From Hybos culiciformis (lineage: Eukaryota > Arthropoda > Insecta > Diptera > Hybotidae): a stretch of DNA of 64,000 nucleotides. Every line of letters starts with the position of its first letter. Position 1 is the stretch's first letter. This document shows, piece after piece, positions 12,615 through 25,690 of the stretch. The position numbers and the translations under genes are program-made. Under the pieces are notes generated by a model, which worked only from the letters and a program-made list of their open reading frames with translations, made no database searches and had not been told where the DNA came from. The stretch lies in the NCBI GenBank assembly GCA_964007475.1, contig OZ023275.1:16905829-16969828 (forward strand), read 5' to 3'.

Positions 12615-12644
12615 GGGCAATTTCATGAAACCTTTGATTATAAA
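12615..12644 (+). CDS. Candidate 30-nt microexon, unknown gene
   Basis: The block lies between a strong acceptor-like tract (GTTTTTTCTTCTTCTTAG, ending 12614) and a near-consensus donor (AAA|GTAAGTATT, from 12645). A branch-point-like TTCTAAACTGC lies about 40 bases upstream. The 30 nt are exactly ten codons and read GQFHETFDYK in phase 0, the phase left by the candidate exons at 3991 and 5903. The combined acceptor, branch point and donor are the best plus-strand splice signals I found. No family is recognised. Ten open codons alone carry little weight, and a chance match is possible. Confidence 0.35.
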
Positions 12645-15600
12645 GTAAGTATTTTCCTTTGAAAAACTTAATATTATTTCATTATTTTTTTAATTCTCAA
12701 ATATTTAATGATGTTTCGTGATATTCCTATGATATAAAAGTTTAAAAAATTCTTCAATTTCCCATACTTCAAAATAAAATATATTGGTTATCAGATTGAG
12801 CGCATTGCAGTATTGAGCGTATATAGTTTCAGTACGATAATAAATTTCTTGTTCTAAAAATATGTAAAAAACTTAATGTCTATATTACAAATTTGCACAG
12901 AACGAATTGTAAGCCCTAATTGTTTGTATTAATTTTGTAATGAAATGTAATAAAATAAGAACATCATAATAAACATGAAATCTCGTTTCAATTCAATTAT
13001 TTTAGCGGAAAATGAATTAAAGATCATTTGATAGTCCCATCTGTGGAGCAAATACACAGAATTAATATCATATTTTTAGATTTTTTAAATTAAAAATAAC
13101 TTTAAAGTTTCGTGAAATTGTTTTTAGGAGTCTAACAACAATAAAAGAAATTGTAATGACTATACATAACAAAATTATAAATAAAGAAAACCCTTTTATT
13201 TGCTATGCTTTTCAAGCAAATTACAAATTTTACACCCTATAATCGAATTTAATCAAAAAGTCAAGCATGAAATTTTTTTTTTCAATAGAATTTCTAATGC
13301 CTTTTCCAGTAAGGAAAACATAAAAAGTACAATAAAAAAGTCAGTTCAATGAATTTTCTTTTTACTTTTAATGTTTTGCTATTTTAGTTGAATTGGGTAT
13401 ATCTGTTTGGTTTAAAAAAAATAAAAAAAAATCAACACAATTACTTAAAAAAATTAATGGATTGAAAAAGTCTTGGTATAGTTTCTACTTTTGTAGAAAC
13501 TAAAAAGTCAAATCAGGAAGTGAAAATTATATAAACTTTCGTGGATTTTTAAAGTGCGTAAAGAAGTTGCAAGCTTATTAACTATTATCAAGAAACTTTT
13601 ATTTTACTTAAGATAAAAATCTAAAATTAGATTTTAGATCTGTCACTAAACAAGAGCTATTAAATGCTAGCTACATTGAATGTTAGCAAATTGTCTCAAA
13701 AATGATCTACAGTTCATTTAAGTTTTTTTAAAGTCTGAAAAAAATTTATATAAATATGTACAAGCATATATATGTTTAGCGTATCTTATTTTAAATTGAT
13801 TTTATATGCTTCAGAATTCAACCATTTGTGATTCAAATACTCCCGTACTATAGTTTCATAGCATTTCCAACATTACACTTTATATAATTTTTTATCTGTT
13901 TACACATAATTTTCGCTTCACGGTAATAAAAAATTGAAATATGACAGTGTAATTTTATAATGAAAAAGAAAAGCTTTTAATTACACTTAAGTTTTAGATA
14001 GAACAAAAAAACTATGAAGTAACATCATTAAGTTGAGCTTTTCATTTGCACTTGAAATATGTATATAAAAAAAAAAACTACAACCCATTATTATAAATGT
14101 TGTAACTTTTTAAATGTAATGAAATGATAAAAGAAAAATTGAAATCAAAACTTTATAAAAATAACATATTCTTTATGTTATAAAAGCATTTTTGAGAAAT
14201 TAAATAAAAAATCATATTCCTAATAATAATATCTATATATTTTTATATAATAAAATCTTATACAATTAAGTGCAACAAATTCAACAAATCAAAACTAATT
14301 TTTTGTATTTAAATCTAAAATATTTTGAGATAAATTTTATGATATAATTTGAGTTCGAATTATTGAAACATATAAAATCGAAAAATCGTGAACTGTTGTC
14401 ATAAAAGTTCCATACAGAAATTAGTCTCAAAATTAGAAACAAACCTAAATAAAAATTTGGAACAATCTGAAATGATTAACATTAACAAAATATAAAAAAT
14501 GTTTACTTGATAAATGAAAGTTGTTACAAAACGTATTTCTAACCACATTTTCATGTGGTAAGACCACAACGACACAAAGTAAACATTAATGCTAAAGTAT
14601 TCCTTGGGGATAAAAAATTTTCTTCCATCAATATAATAATAAGAATTCTATAAGAGAAGACTATAATATTTTTTTTTTTGTCTATTGTTATGATGACTTC
14701 ATATCAGAAGTATATGGAAAGATAGAGCTATCTATTTATTTATATCGCGTGTTGTCCTTTAAAATGTTATTTTTTTCTCTATCATTACTAAGATCAAAAT
14801 CTTTTATACTCATAATGATGGAAGTAGTATATTTCACGACAAAATTGAATTTAGGTGGGGTTGATAATTTAAATTCTGTAACATTCTTAATGTTACAAGT
14901 TCCATTCAGTTAAATTTTAAGAAGTTTCTATTATGATTTTATTTCAATAATATAGCACTGCGAGAGCATGACGTATCACTGAAATATAAATCTTGTTTTA
15001 TTTACAATTATCCTTCATTAAGGTTTGAGTGTAGTATGGTAATGTTTTCTCTTACGTAACATTGTACCATACCAAAGACTGGAATATGAACTTTCGTCTA
15101 CTTTGAAGTGTTTCTTGTTTTCAGAATACAAAATCTAAGGCGTAAATTATATTATATAAAAAAAACACTCAATTACTATAATTAAATTATATTTTCTTCA
15201 TTGTCTGTGTTCTTTAAATGCCCATATAATTTAAAAATTCCAAAAAAAAAGTAGTTATTTTCAATTGATATTCCTGTAGACATTCATTAAACTAAAGTGT
15301 GGTCTTTAGGTTCGTTATTAAAATAAAAAAAAAATTTAATTTATTTTATTATTGCAGTAAATTATATCATAACTTTGAAGAGGATTCTTAACTTTGAAAT
15401 AATGTTCAACAAATGTTTTGAAACCATTCTAACAAAAAAAATAAAATAAAAATAACACATTAAGAAAAGCTTTAAGAAAATTTAAAATTTGAGATATATA
15501 TTTTTTTTTATTTGAAAATTAGATAGGAGTAGAAAATTTAATTTTATAAATTGGTCGCATTTTTTTTTATCATTTCTTTTGATTGCTATGTTGTAATGTT

Positions 15601-18600
15601 AATAGGATAACAAAAATAAAATGATATTTTTTTTTTTTTTTAATAATTTATTATTATTGTATTTATATTTTGTGTAGGTAGGTAAAAAATTATATAAATT
15701 TTGAAAATTATTTGAAAAGTTTTATTTGAAGTTAAATATCATTAAATAGGTTGAAATGAAAAATAAGGATAACGAGAAAATCTCATATCTATATATTTTG
15801 GTAAAATTACTTGTGTCATTCATTCCATTTGGTTTGTCACCAGACTAATTTTCAATTTCATTATTATTGGAAAAACTTGGCGCGCTAATATTTTTTCATA
15901 TAATGAATTTCTTGGTCTTACTATGAAGTGGAAAATTTTAGTTGGTTGGAAAGAAATGAATGGGTGAACACAATATTTTTATGCGCTTTCACAATAAATT
16001 GAATTTTATAATTGCAACCAATTAAATTAGCATATAAGTGTGTTATGCGGAAATTTATTATTTTATAGGTTTAGCAATGACCGAATTTCAAAACTTTAAT
16101 CTGAAAAAATCCTTGAGAATCACATTTATTTCGGAATTAATAATTTCTGAATAAATTTTTCCTTTTTATTCATTTATTTATATTAAATTTATTAACTTTT
16201 TAATTTGTATTATATAAAAATTTATAAAATAGAAAAAAAAAAAAGAAGGAAATTTTATTTCATAAAAATTAATAACGACAAAAATATAAATTTTCCATAA
16301 AAAGAACATAAAATGTGCGCTTAAAAGTTTCCCTTTAATTTTCAAAATAATTTACATCATGTATTAAATTTATTTTTATTTTTATTTTTTTTATTCTTTG
16401 GGAAATACAATGAAAATTCTTAAGCCTGAAAAATTACCTCAACAACATAATAATATTCACAAAAAAATAAAAAAAAATTAAAAATCTTGTTCTATAAAAA
16501 AGCGAGGATATTAAGAACCGTAATTATTCATTTTTCATATATATAATAAAAAGGGGGAAATCATGATGAAATCCCACTCTTTAATAAAAATCTCTCTTTT
16601 GAAAATTGAAGTTTATCCCCGCAAGCAAAGCTTGAATAACTCGTAACTAAGGACAGTTAGTTCAAACTAAGTCTGTGAATTTGTATAAAAGCTATAAATT
16701 CAGCAAGGGCAGATTATCTACAAGACAAATAAAATCAATTTCAGAAACATGAGAAGATTTTATTCGTTTTTTTTTTTTTCAAATTTTATTTTTAGTTGGC
16801 TAATAAAGTTAGTAGTAGTATCATCTTCCCTTTACTGAATACGCATTTAGGTACTTATTTTAGCAAATTCATAGTAATTCCGTATAATAACAAACACGTA
16901 TAAGCCTTTAAAATGTTTTTAAATTTTTCAGCATTATCAATATGAATTTTTGGCAATGTTAGACACGAATATACTTCTTCATCACTTTTATATTTTGTAA
17001 GAAATTATAATGAATAGAATATAATGTAGTCGAAATGTCTGTGAATGTAATTTCATCTCATCAATGTTAATAAATATAATTGCATCATTCTGAAAGCAAT
17101 TTTTGACTTTGATATAGAAAATGATTATTGCTCTTACTTTCAAAAATATATTATATACAGTTGTATGTAGATGGGGTTTATTTGAAAAGCTAATGGCGTT
17201 GTGGAATTGAAAACCCAAAGAAAAATTTATTAAAAAAAAAAGTTATTCCAACAGATACAATATTTTTGAAATTTGATAGCTGCCCTTTTTTGTACATAAA
17301 ATTTTAGCATACTGTACAATACATAAAAGGATAATAATATAGATTTGCTAAGTTCTAATTTCTAATGCTTGTTTAAGATTTTGTATGCCTTTCTAATCTC
17401 TGTAACTTGTGTTCCAATGATATGATTCGTACACAAAGTTGCTATAATAATTGTCGTAATAAGTATGCAAGGACAATATTAATACTTTTACATAGCAACA
17501 AAAATTGCAATGTTAAAAAAAAAGAAGAAAAGAAAATAAATATCATTCTGAAAACATAATGAAAAATTATATCAATTTTAACCAAATGGACAAAGTTAAT
17601 AGCTGGCGAGTGTTTATTATTATAATCTTTAAAAAAAAAAATGTTTCCTTCAAAATTATATTTTTCCTGTGGCATTTTGTGCTGCTGATGAAGAAAATCT
17701 GAGAATTACAAATTGCAGTAATTTGGGTGCTTAGAAAAAGAAAAAAGAACTCATACTTGGATGACAAAATATTTTGGCCTTCAACATTAAAAAAAAATAT
17801 ATATAATAAAAATTATATGAAATCAAATTTAATGCGATAATAATTTTGAAAAATATCTGGTCATTTATTTTGAAATATATTTTCCTTTGTGACATCATTA
17901 TACTATCTACTGCAAAAGGTGCAGTACACAAAAAAAAAAATCATTTCATTACAAAAAAATAATTTTTTTTTTTTGATAAATTAAATGAGACATTATTAAA
18001 ATAAGATTAGTTTCTTAAACAAATTAGGTTTTATTGAAGAAAATAAAAAAGTTAATGAAAATTTATTTTAAATTCAAAAAGTCTTAATCTCATTACGGAA
18101 AATTTGTGGTTATATACATATTTATATAAATTTTTTTTTGTGAGATTTTTAATTTTTGGGGGAAATGAAAATTAGCATCAATTTAAAAAAAAAAAAGAAG
18201 GAAAATGTAAAACTTTGTCGTAAATAATACGACAGGGCTTTTGTTTTAGTATTTTTTAGGGTAATTTTTATCATTATATGACATTAATTATATTTATTAG
18301 GTACACATGCTAAATCTAAATGCATACCGTATCTGTTATTTATGTTGTACTTAAATAATTGTCATTCCATTTTAAAACATAACTTAGTTACGGCAATCTT
18401 TTCACTGGAATTCTGGTTCTAAGACAATACTGGTAAAATTTAGTATTAATTCAAGGTTCTTGACCAACTCTTTAGAGGGAAAAATTTTAATAATTTTATA
18501 ATCGTTTTTTTTTTTTCATCAGCAGAGTTTCAATTTAATTTGCAGCAAAAAAATTGCAATGAGTGAAAATTATTATTTAATATTAATTTTTTTTGAAATT

Positions 18601-21419
18601 TTTCCAAATTTTTCCATACAAATTTTTTTTTTTTATTTCTCTTTTTTAATTTAGTTATAGCGAATGCATTTAATACTCTGGTGATTTTCTATTTAAAAAG
18701 CAACATCTGTTTAATTTTGTATAAAAGAATATATTTTTTTTTTATGATTCAAATATACGCACACACAAACCTTTTTTAATAAAATAAAAAAAATAAAATA
18801 AATTGATAAAGTTCTTAGAGTTTTTTTCACAAAAAACTAAAAATATTATACTTCGAATAAATGCATGAAAAGATAAACATAATAATTTTTAACCCACATT
18901 GATATCTTGTTGTTTGTCCTAGTTTGCATTTCGAGGATGATATTAATATTATACATACTTATATTATACAATAATAAAAAAAATATTGTAAGGAAACTAA
19001 AAAGATAAAAGTAAAACCATATGTATTCAATTGCGCAAACATTTTGTTAGTGAAAATAAAAAGTGATTTGTCCCACGGGTTTAAATAGTTAAGAGAGTTT
19101 TTTTTTGTATATATTTTTCAATAAATTTACTCATTATGTATAAAATTTGTAAGCATACTCATTTACTTTCAATGAGGTTGAATACTTTTGATCTGTATTA
19201 TATTAAAAAATAATTCAAAGGAGAAATTCGTTTTTTTTATCGACTAAATTGACTTTTTTAAGTTCGAGATTCATTAGAAAAATATATAAATGTACCGAGT
19301 GGCTGTAAATGTATTTCAACTAAGAAAACAAATTTGTTAAATTTTCCCTTTTACTTAAATAATCTTCATTAACCCGTTTTCCTTCAAAAATTAACTTAAA
19401 CTATTTGTTTTCATGTTTAATGTCCGTCCTTTCGCCACTAAAATGTTTACAATTAATGAACCTCCCAATCAATATTTATTCTTTGAATGCCAAAGAATCT
19501 CGATCACTTTCACTTCGACTAAACGTTGAGATTCTATCATTTCGGACTTCGGAGTTCATACTTCATTTATGAGGTACAATTCTGAATTATTCGAAACTAA
19601 AAATAGAATGTTTAAAAATTTTGAAGATTAAATTCATTTACGAAAAGATTTTGTAACATATTTATACTATAAATTAATATTTAAAATTAAAATAAAATGA
19701 ATGCAATCTGAACTTTTATGTATTATGCTCCGAACGGAAAAAATTGTAATATTTTTTGTATTTAGCGATGTGTAGAGGAAACCTCTTTTGGGAAAATTCA
19801 CAACTGCATCTGACAACTTAAAGTACTTAATAATGAAATGTGTTACAAAATCCTTGAGGCATTTAAAAAAAAATGAAAAACTTTTTCTGTTTTTTTTTTT
19901 TTTTCAAACATTTTCTAATTAGATACATAAATTTATATTTTAAGAAAATAAAATGCTTTTTAAGTATAATAATATAAAATAAAATTTTTATGGTTTATAA
20001 TTTTAGAATTAAAGTGGGATAGAAATAAATATTATTAAATTTTCTTGTTTTGGAATAGAAAATTTGAAATAGAAATTTATTTTAATTTATCGAAATGTGC
20101 TTTTGGTTATGATATTTCGAAATTTACCTATTTTAAGATACTTTTAATATACCCAAGATAAAATCTCCTCTCGATAATAGACGATATGAAGAATTTTGGT
20201 TGATTTGTCTTTTGGAGTTTTCTTTTCTGAAAGTAAAATTGTCAATATCTTTTTGCTTAATGTATCAAATTAAAGGATTTTCAGCCTTATTAAATTATGT
20301 TTAGTCTATTTCCGATAAATCCTTTTGGATTAATGGACACAGAATTTGTAGCTTACTGATCTCAAATATTAAGATTTTACAATTTTAGTATATTTTGTAA
20401 TTTTTTGAAATTATAATTCGACATCGCTTTTATTGATATTAAAGTTCTCCGTAAATATTATTTCTACCAATGACTGTAAAACTAACAATTTATAAACTGT
20501 TTCCTAATTAATTTTACACAATCATGTATTTTGTACATATACACTTAATTAAATTAAAAGATATTTATTAATTTAATTCAATAAACAAAAAATCAAAAAC
20601 TCTTTGGAATTCTATTTTTCTAAAAGTACTCTTGTAAATATCATTAAAATAATATATATATAAATGGAAATAAAATAAAAATAAAAAAAAGAAAACAAAG
20701 AACAAATTATACACAAAATTGATATCACACCTTTTTCTACTAATTTTATTAGATTTTCCCAAAACAAAAAAAAAAAAATTATACCAAATATTACACTAGC
20801 AATAGGAAAAACAAAAAAAAAATACTTATTATATGAAAACAACAAGTGTAATATACAAAAGATATAATATGTAAAAGTTAACAGGTATAATAAAAATGTA
20901 ATTTTATTATTTTAGCAGCTCATTTATGCTATATATTATGATTAAGTCCATTGACAATTTTATATTATGCTAGATAATAAAAAGAAAAAAAAAAGTTTTA
21001 ACTTCATTATAGAACTTTTTTCCAAGAGGAAAAAAATAACATAACGTTTAGCCTTGAATTTTTCATTATTTCAAGTTTCATGACCTACAATATACATATG
21101 TTTAGGGATTTCTTTAAAAGCTCAATGTTGTTGAAAAGTTAATTAAATATTTGTTTTTGTAACTATTTATTTTTAGTTTTTATTAGTTTTTAAGTTACTT
21201 TGGATTTTTTTGTATACAATATTATGGGAAATTTTAAGAATATGAATATAGACTACGCTAAATTACCCATATCTACTTTTAGAAATAAGAAAAAATATCT
21301 ATAATGGTAATAATAATAACTTTATGTAGTTATTATGATGTTTGTTTAAATACTTCTTGTTAAAAATAAGATTAAGTAAATTCATTTTGATTATATAGTA
21401 CTATATACTAACTATAGCC
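12645..21419. other. Long AT-rich non-coding stretch
   Basis: No supported gene or recognised transposon. It contains small perfect hairpins (TAGTTTCTAC/GTAGAAACTA with a 4-base loop at 13,479-13,502; ACCACAT/ATGTGGT near 14,540), an imperfect inverted pair at 15,034-15,046 and 15,058-15,072, and numerous A/T homopolymers. A TATA-like TATAAAAG at 16,684 precedes only a 29-codon hydrophobic frame and is not accepted as a promoter. Confidence 0.55.
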
Positions 21420-21789
21420 CAGTGTTTCCCTACTTTATTTCATTCATGGCCCACATTTTGAATGCCCTCCTACTCTGAAAAAATATAACATTAAATATAT
21501 ATATATGTATAAATAAAACGGGAAAAGGTAATACTGTTTTATATTTGATTTTATAGAAAAGATAAATCAATGTGATGATTGCGCTTTATGTGGGCTTATT
21601 AATATTTTCATTTTTGGTGAAAATTTTGTAAATCACCACGTTTGGTGATTTCTAGACGATTTTTTTTTTTTGTGACCAAATCGTTTACTGCACTACAGCC
21701 GAATTTCACTAAATATTATTTTATAATTGTCCCCTGAAAAATTCTTCCGCCCCACTGGTGGGTCGTGCGCCCCACGTTGGGAATCACTG
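21420..21789. mobile_element. Non-autonomous hAT-type MITE, 370 bp, with 8-bp target duplication
   Basis: The left end is CAGTGTTTCCC and the inverted right end is CAGTGATTCCC, typical of hAT-superfamily termini. The element is flanked on both sides by ctatagcc (21,412-21,419 and 21,790-21,797), a perfect 8-bp duplication as hAT transposases generate. The ends are notably GC-richer than the surrounding DNA (GTGGGTCGTGCGCCCCACG near the right end). The interior carries a perfect small palindrome AATCACCA/TGGTGATT at 21,634-21,653 and no transposase frame, so it is a deletion derivative or MITE that must have been moved by a transposase encoded elsewhere. The intact target duplication with diverged ends suggests moderate age. 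Confidence 0.88.
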
Positions 21790-21797
21790 CTATAGCC

Positions 21798-24700
21798 TAA
21801 CCCAGACGAAAATAGATTTGAATGTGTTTTTGTAGAAAGTCAGTATTAATTTTCAAAATATTATTCTTCTTCTACGTAACTAACTTAAATATATTCAAAT
21901 ATTGGAATCGAGTATATAAATAAGATATATCATATATTTTATATATATTTATTATAAATATGTATCTATTTCCTTGGGAAACAATTTTTATAGCAAATTT
22001 AGAAAATCTAGGATAAAAATAAAGAAAGAAAAAAAAATCTAAAAATGGCTTTTTAAGTTTTTCTTTTCTTTTTTTTTATTTGCTTCTGAATGAAAACATG
22101 TTAAATGATGATATGTGTATGATATATCTATCTAAATATTTATGAATTTCTCGTTTGGTAAATAATTTTCTTTCATACATTTCATAACTTTTTATTTTTT
22201 TTACCTTAAGGGCTAAACACATTTTTTTTCATGGCAAAAAAAATGAGTTCTTTTTCTTTTTGAAATTTATCTTTCAAAGGTGATATGCTGAATGACGTCA
22301 ATATCAATATTTCACTGTGGAGGAAAATTTTATTTTCATAAAAATATTTAGGTCTAAATGTGAAAAACAAAACTTTCTGGTTTAATCTGGTTTTTCAAAA
22401 AAACGGACACTTATGTTGAATGTTTTAAGATGTATTTTCAATAACATACTAACCAAATGGTTTGAGGTACACAAAATGAAAGTCCTTAATCATATTACAA
22501 AATTAAACACAAGTTGAAGTATCCAATAAATAAACTTATCTTAATACAATAATAGAGAATTTAATGTTTGTCAAACTATCGATTCAAGATTAATCGTTTC
22601 GCCGGATTTTTATAAATTCTTTCTTTTGAAGGCCAATATTTGACAAAGTGAATGAAAAAAAAAAATTCTTTGCTTCAAGCAAAAATCTCCATGATTCTTT
22701 ATATCTTCTATTTGTCATAAAATATTTCTGGATGAATTTTTTTTTATAAGAATAATGAACCATCTTTATCTGCTTTATATATATGGTTTCCAAAAATATT
22801 TAGATAAAAAATAAAATTTTAAATAAAATTCTAATGGTTTTATTTGTATTTATTTTGTTTCCCATAACAAAATAATATGCCTAAAAATTGAAATATATAT
22901 TTCCATGGTGAAAAATTTATCTTCTGAGAGATATATCTTAACAACAGGAAAGACTTTTTTTTTTGTTGGGCAAAATTCAGTTTTTATTTCTCTAGTTTTT
23001 TTTTTTTTTATTTTAATGTCACCTTATGGAATATAATATATATTTTTTTAACCTTTCATTGTAATAAAAAATGAAAAATGATTTTTAAAAAAGAAAAATT
23101 GTACGAAGAAAAAAAAATGTAATAAAATCTTTATGATGTGTTGAAAAAAAAAAAAAAAATTAAGTAAAAACGTAAATGGATTTAAATCATTTTTCTTTTG
23201 ACTTAACAATTTATGATGTCCTTCAACTTTGTACAATTGAAAAGATTTCTGTTTAAGAAAAATGTGTATTTTACTGCTAACAAAAAAAATGAGAAAAATC
23301 CACTGCATTTTTTTTTTTGGGAAGTCCTTATTTGAAGTCATTTATCAACCTATTATCTCTTTTAACTTTATGAAATGATTAACACAATAATATATATGAA
23401 ATATTATATTTATATCGTATATTCGTAACGTAATACAACCGTGTATAATGTACATCATTTTTGACATTTTTGATTCTTCTTATTTTGAAACGTACATAAG
23501 TTTCAAATAATTATAAATAAAATCTGTGATGAGTATTTTCAAATTTCATGATATAAAAAGAAGAATAATAAAACTTGTATTCAACTTTTTAACGTATGTA
23601 TATAATTAAAAACTAATTTTTAGTTTACAAAGTTAAAAAACAAATAACCTTAATATAAAGATCCAAAATTATTTCTGTATTCATACAGCTACAAAGATGT
23701 TTCTAATATAAAATAAATTGTTGCCTTTTCTTGTAGAAATCAGTAAATTAAGTTTTAATCCAACCTACACGCGAGTTTTACACTTTGGACGGGTTTAATA
23801 TCATTGGAAATCTCTCTAGTCTTAAATAATTCAAGACAAATTCACATTTAAACAACATACAATCGTCGTGTTATCTCCTTGTAATAACAAGGATGATTTC
23901 TATAATATAACAAGTTTAATACATTGTGAAGTAACATTATTATCAACAATGTACTTCAAGTCATCCAAATTCCACACATAAAATTATCAAATTAAATTTT
24001 ACTATTTTCTCGTGAAACCTGAATATCGTAGAAAATTATTTCGTAACACAAAAAAAGAAAAATTATTATTATTTTATAATTTCATTGTACGTATATGAAT
24101 AAATAAATTAAATCTTATCCTACCGCAATATATTTTGTATTTTTCCAGTGAAAAAAAAAGAAAATGTGTTGCTTAAGCAAAAGCTTTCCTTTTTAATTTT
24201 TTTTTTTTGCCAACACCTTTATAATTTCTAAAAATAAAAAAAAAATTTGCGTCATTGTAATTTAGTTTCACATTTTATACATATAGAATTTTCTTTCTAT
24301 TTTTTTTTTTCAATGTGGAAATTAAGGTGGGAAAATAGAAATTTCTTTTAAACGGTACAAAAACCATTTCGTGAATTTTTGTAATTTGTAGCATATTCAA
24401 GCAAAAAAAAAAAAAATATCTTTAAATACCATTTATAAATGACTGAATGAATGGGTTTACAAAAACTACGGCCTTAAACATATGTTTTTGTGTAAAGTAA
24501 AACAGGTATCAAAATTTCAAATTTAGATGGAGAAGTATTATGTTACGTATTATATTATGTATATGTGCATTAATTTCTTATTTTATTCGAAATATTTCTT
24601 AACAATAAATTATGTCTACAAATCAAGATAAAATGTATATTGGCATAAATTTTCCTTTCCTTTTTTTTCTTTTCTTTTTCTTATTAAAAAATAATGTTCA

Positions 24701-25033
24701 TGGCTTCATTACATAATTAAAAAATTTAATGGAAGGCATAAATTTATTGATTTTATTTTGCAAAAGTGACAAGAAAAATTGATAACCTGTCTTACGTAAA
24801 TTTCAATGACTTACATAATATTTTTTGAGTGTATAAATATGTGTTAAATAGTATGTTAAATAGTATGATGCTTATAAGAATTTCTATTCCACGTAAGAGG
24901 TGCACAGTGAGTGTATTTGATGTTTGACAAAATTACAAAATTCGCATCGAATTATAAGAATATCGAGTATCTTTTTTTTTTTATTAAAGTTACCAAATCA
25001 CTAGGTGGGATACCTTTTATAATTAAAGAAGTA
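21798..25033. other. AT-rich non-coding stretch
   Basis: No supported gene. Visible items are a TGACGTCA palindrome at about 22,294, a perfect small hairpin TCCTTGT/ACAAGGA near 23,876-23,893 and an imperfect one about 23,923-23,960. The long minus-strand frame at 23,048-23,341 is a Phe/Lys/Leu homopolymer artefact. Confidence 0.5.
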
Positions 25034-25092
25034 TGGACAGTTGGGACAATTGGACAGTATGGGACAGTATGGACAGTGAGACAGTTGGGAGG
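25034..25092. repeat. Short tandem repeat (about six GGACAGT units) at the 3' end of the retroelement remnant
   Basis: Units of the form GGACAGTNN or GGGACARTNN repeat with small variation. On the minus strand they directly follow the C-terminal codons of the reverse-transcriptase remnant, so they look like its 3' tail. Short tandem tails rather than poly-A are known for CR1- and L2-type elements. Confidence 0.7.
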
Positions 25093-25690
25093 TAATAATC
25101 TACATTCTTCTTAAAGCGGCGCAAGTCGTAAATCAAACGTCCGGCAGCTGTCGGGAAAAATTTTGACGGGAGAGCATTCCACATTTTCGCGGTGTGAACT
25201 GAAAACGAATCTCCGAAGCTCGTTCTATCACATCTGAGAATTTTGACGGAATATGGGTGTGACGTTGAGGCGGTACGTGTTTGACGTGAAAATACTTGAA
25301 GTAGAGGAAGTAGGGCCTTTACTTCCAGGGGACACGTATCCGTTCCAACTAGATATTTATAAAAAATGGAAAGTGCGTTTACATTGCGACGTTGATTAAG
25401 TTATTTTAAAGAGCTGGTGGTTTGGTGATTGTTTATCAATCTAATAGCCCTTCTCTGAACTTTGTCCAGGTACTCAAGGTGGGGTTTAGGAGCATCAGCC
25501 CATATACGCGCTGCCATATTAAATAAATATAAGTACATAATAATATAGTAGCATAGCATGTCAATTTTATTCCTTCTGCACATTTTAGAATAAAGGAAAT
25601 AAATCATAATTCCAAAGAAAAAGAACAAGCACTTGAACAATAACAGCTGGGAACCACCAGATCCAAAGAAAACGACCACAAATTGAATAT
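25086..25690 (-). pseudogene. Decayed 3' end of a jockey/CR1-like non-LTR retrotransposon reverse transcriptase
   Basis: Minus-strand translation from about 25,517 downward gives the conserved C-terminal region that follows the RT domain in arthropod jockey/CR1-type elements: APKPHLEYLDKVQRRAIRL, then ALSIFYKYL, then HPYSVKILR, and TAKMWNALPSKFF followed by a basic helix ending YYLP at about 25,086. This region is normally the last ~150 residues of ORF2. One in-frame TAA (25,401-25,403) interrupts it just after TTSSLK, so it is not functional. Sequence between 25,518 and 25,690 keeps the same frame but is only weakly similar, and the rest of ORF2 and ORF1 is absent, as expected from 5' truncation during target-primed insertion. 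No clear target duplication was found. The clade is uncertain between CR1 and jockey; the short tandem tail favours CR1/L2-like. Confidence 0.85.

Noticed and set aside
16684..16838. TATAAAAG followed by an initiator-like TCAGCA and an ATG opening a 29-codon hydrophobic frame
   Set aside because: TATA-like strings are expected often in this composition, the spacing to the initiator-like site is too short, and the frame is a poly-Phe run with no recognisable product.
19486..19540. AGAATCTC/GAGATTCT inverted pair in a less AT-rich patch
   Set aside because: Only 8 bp pair around a long loop; it is not distinguishable from chance.
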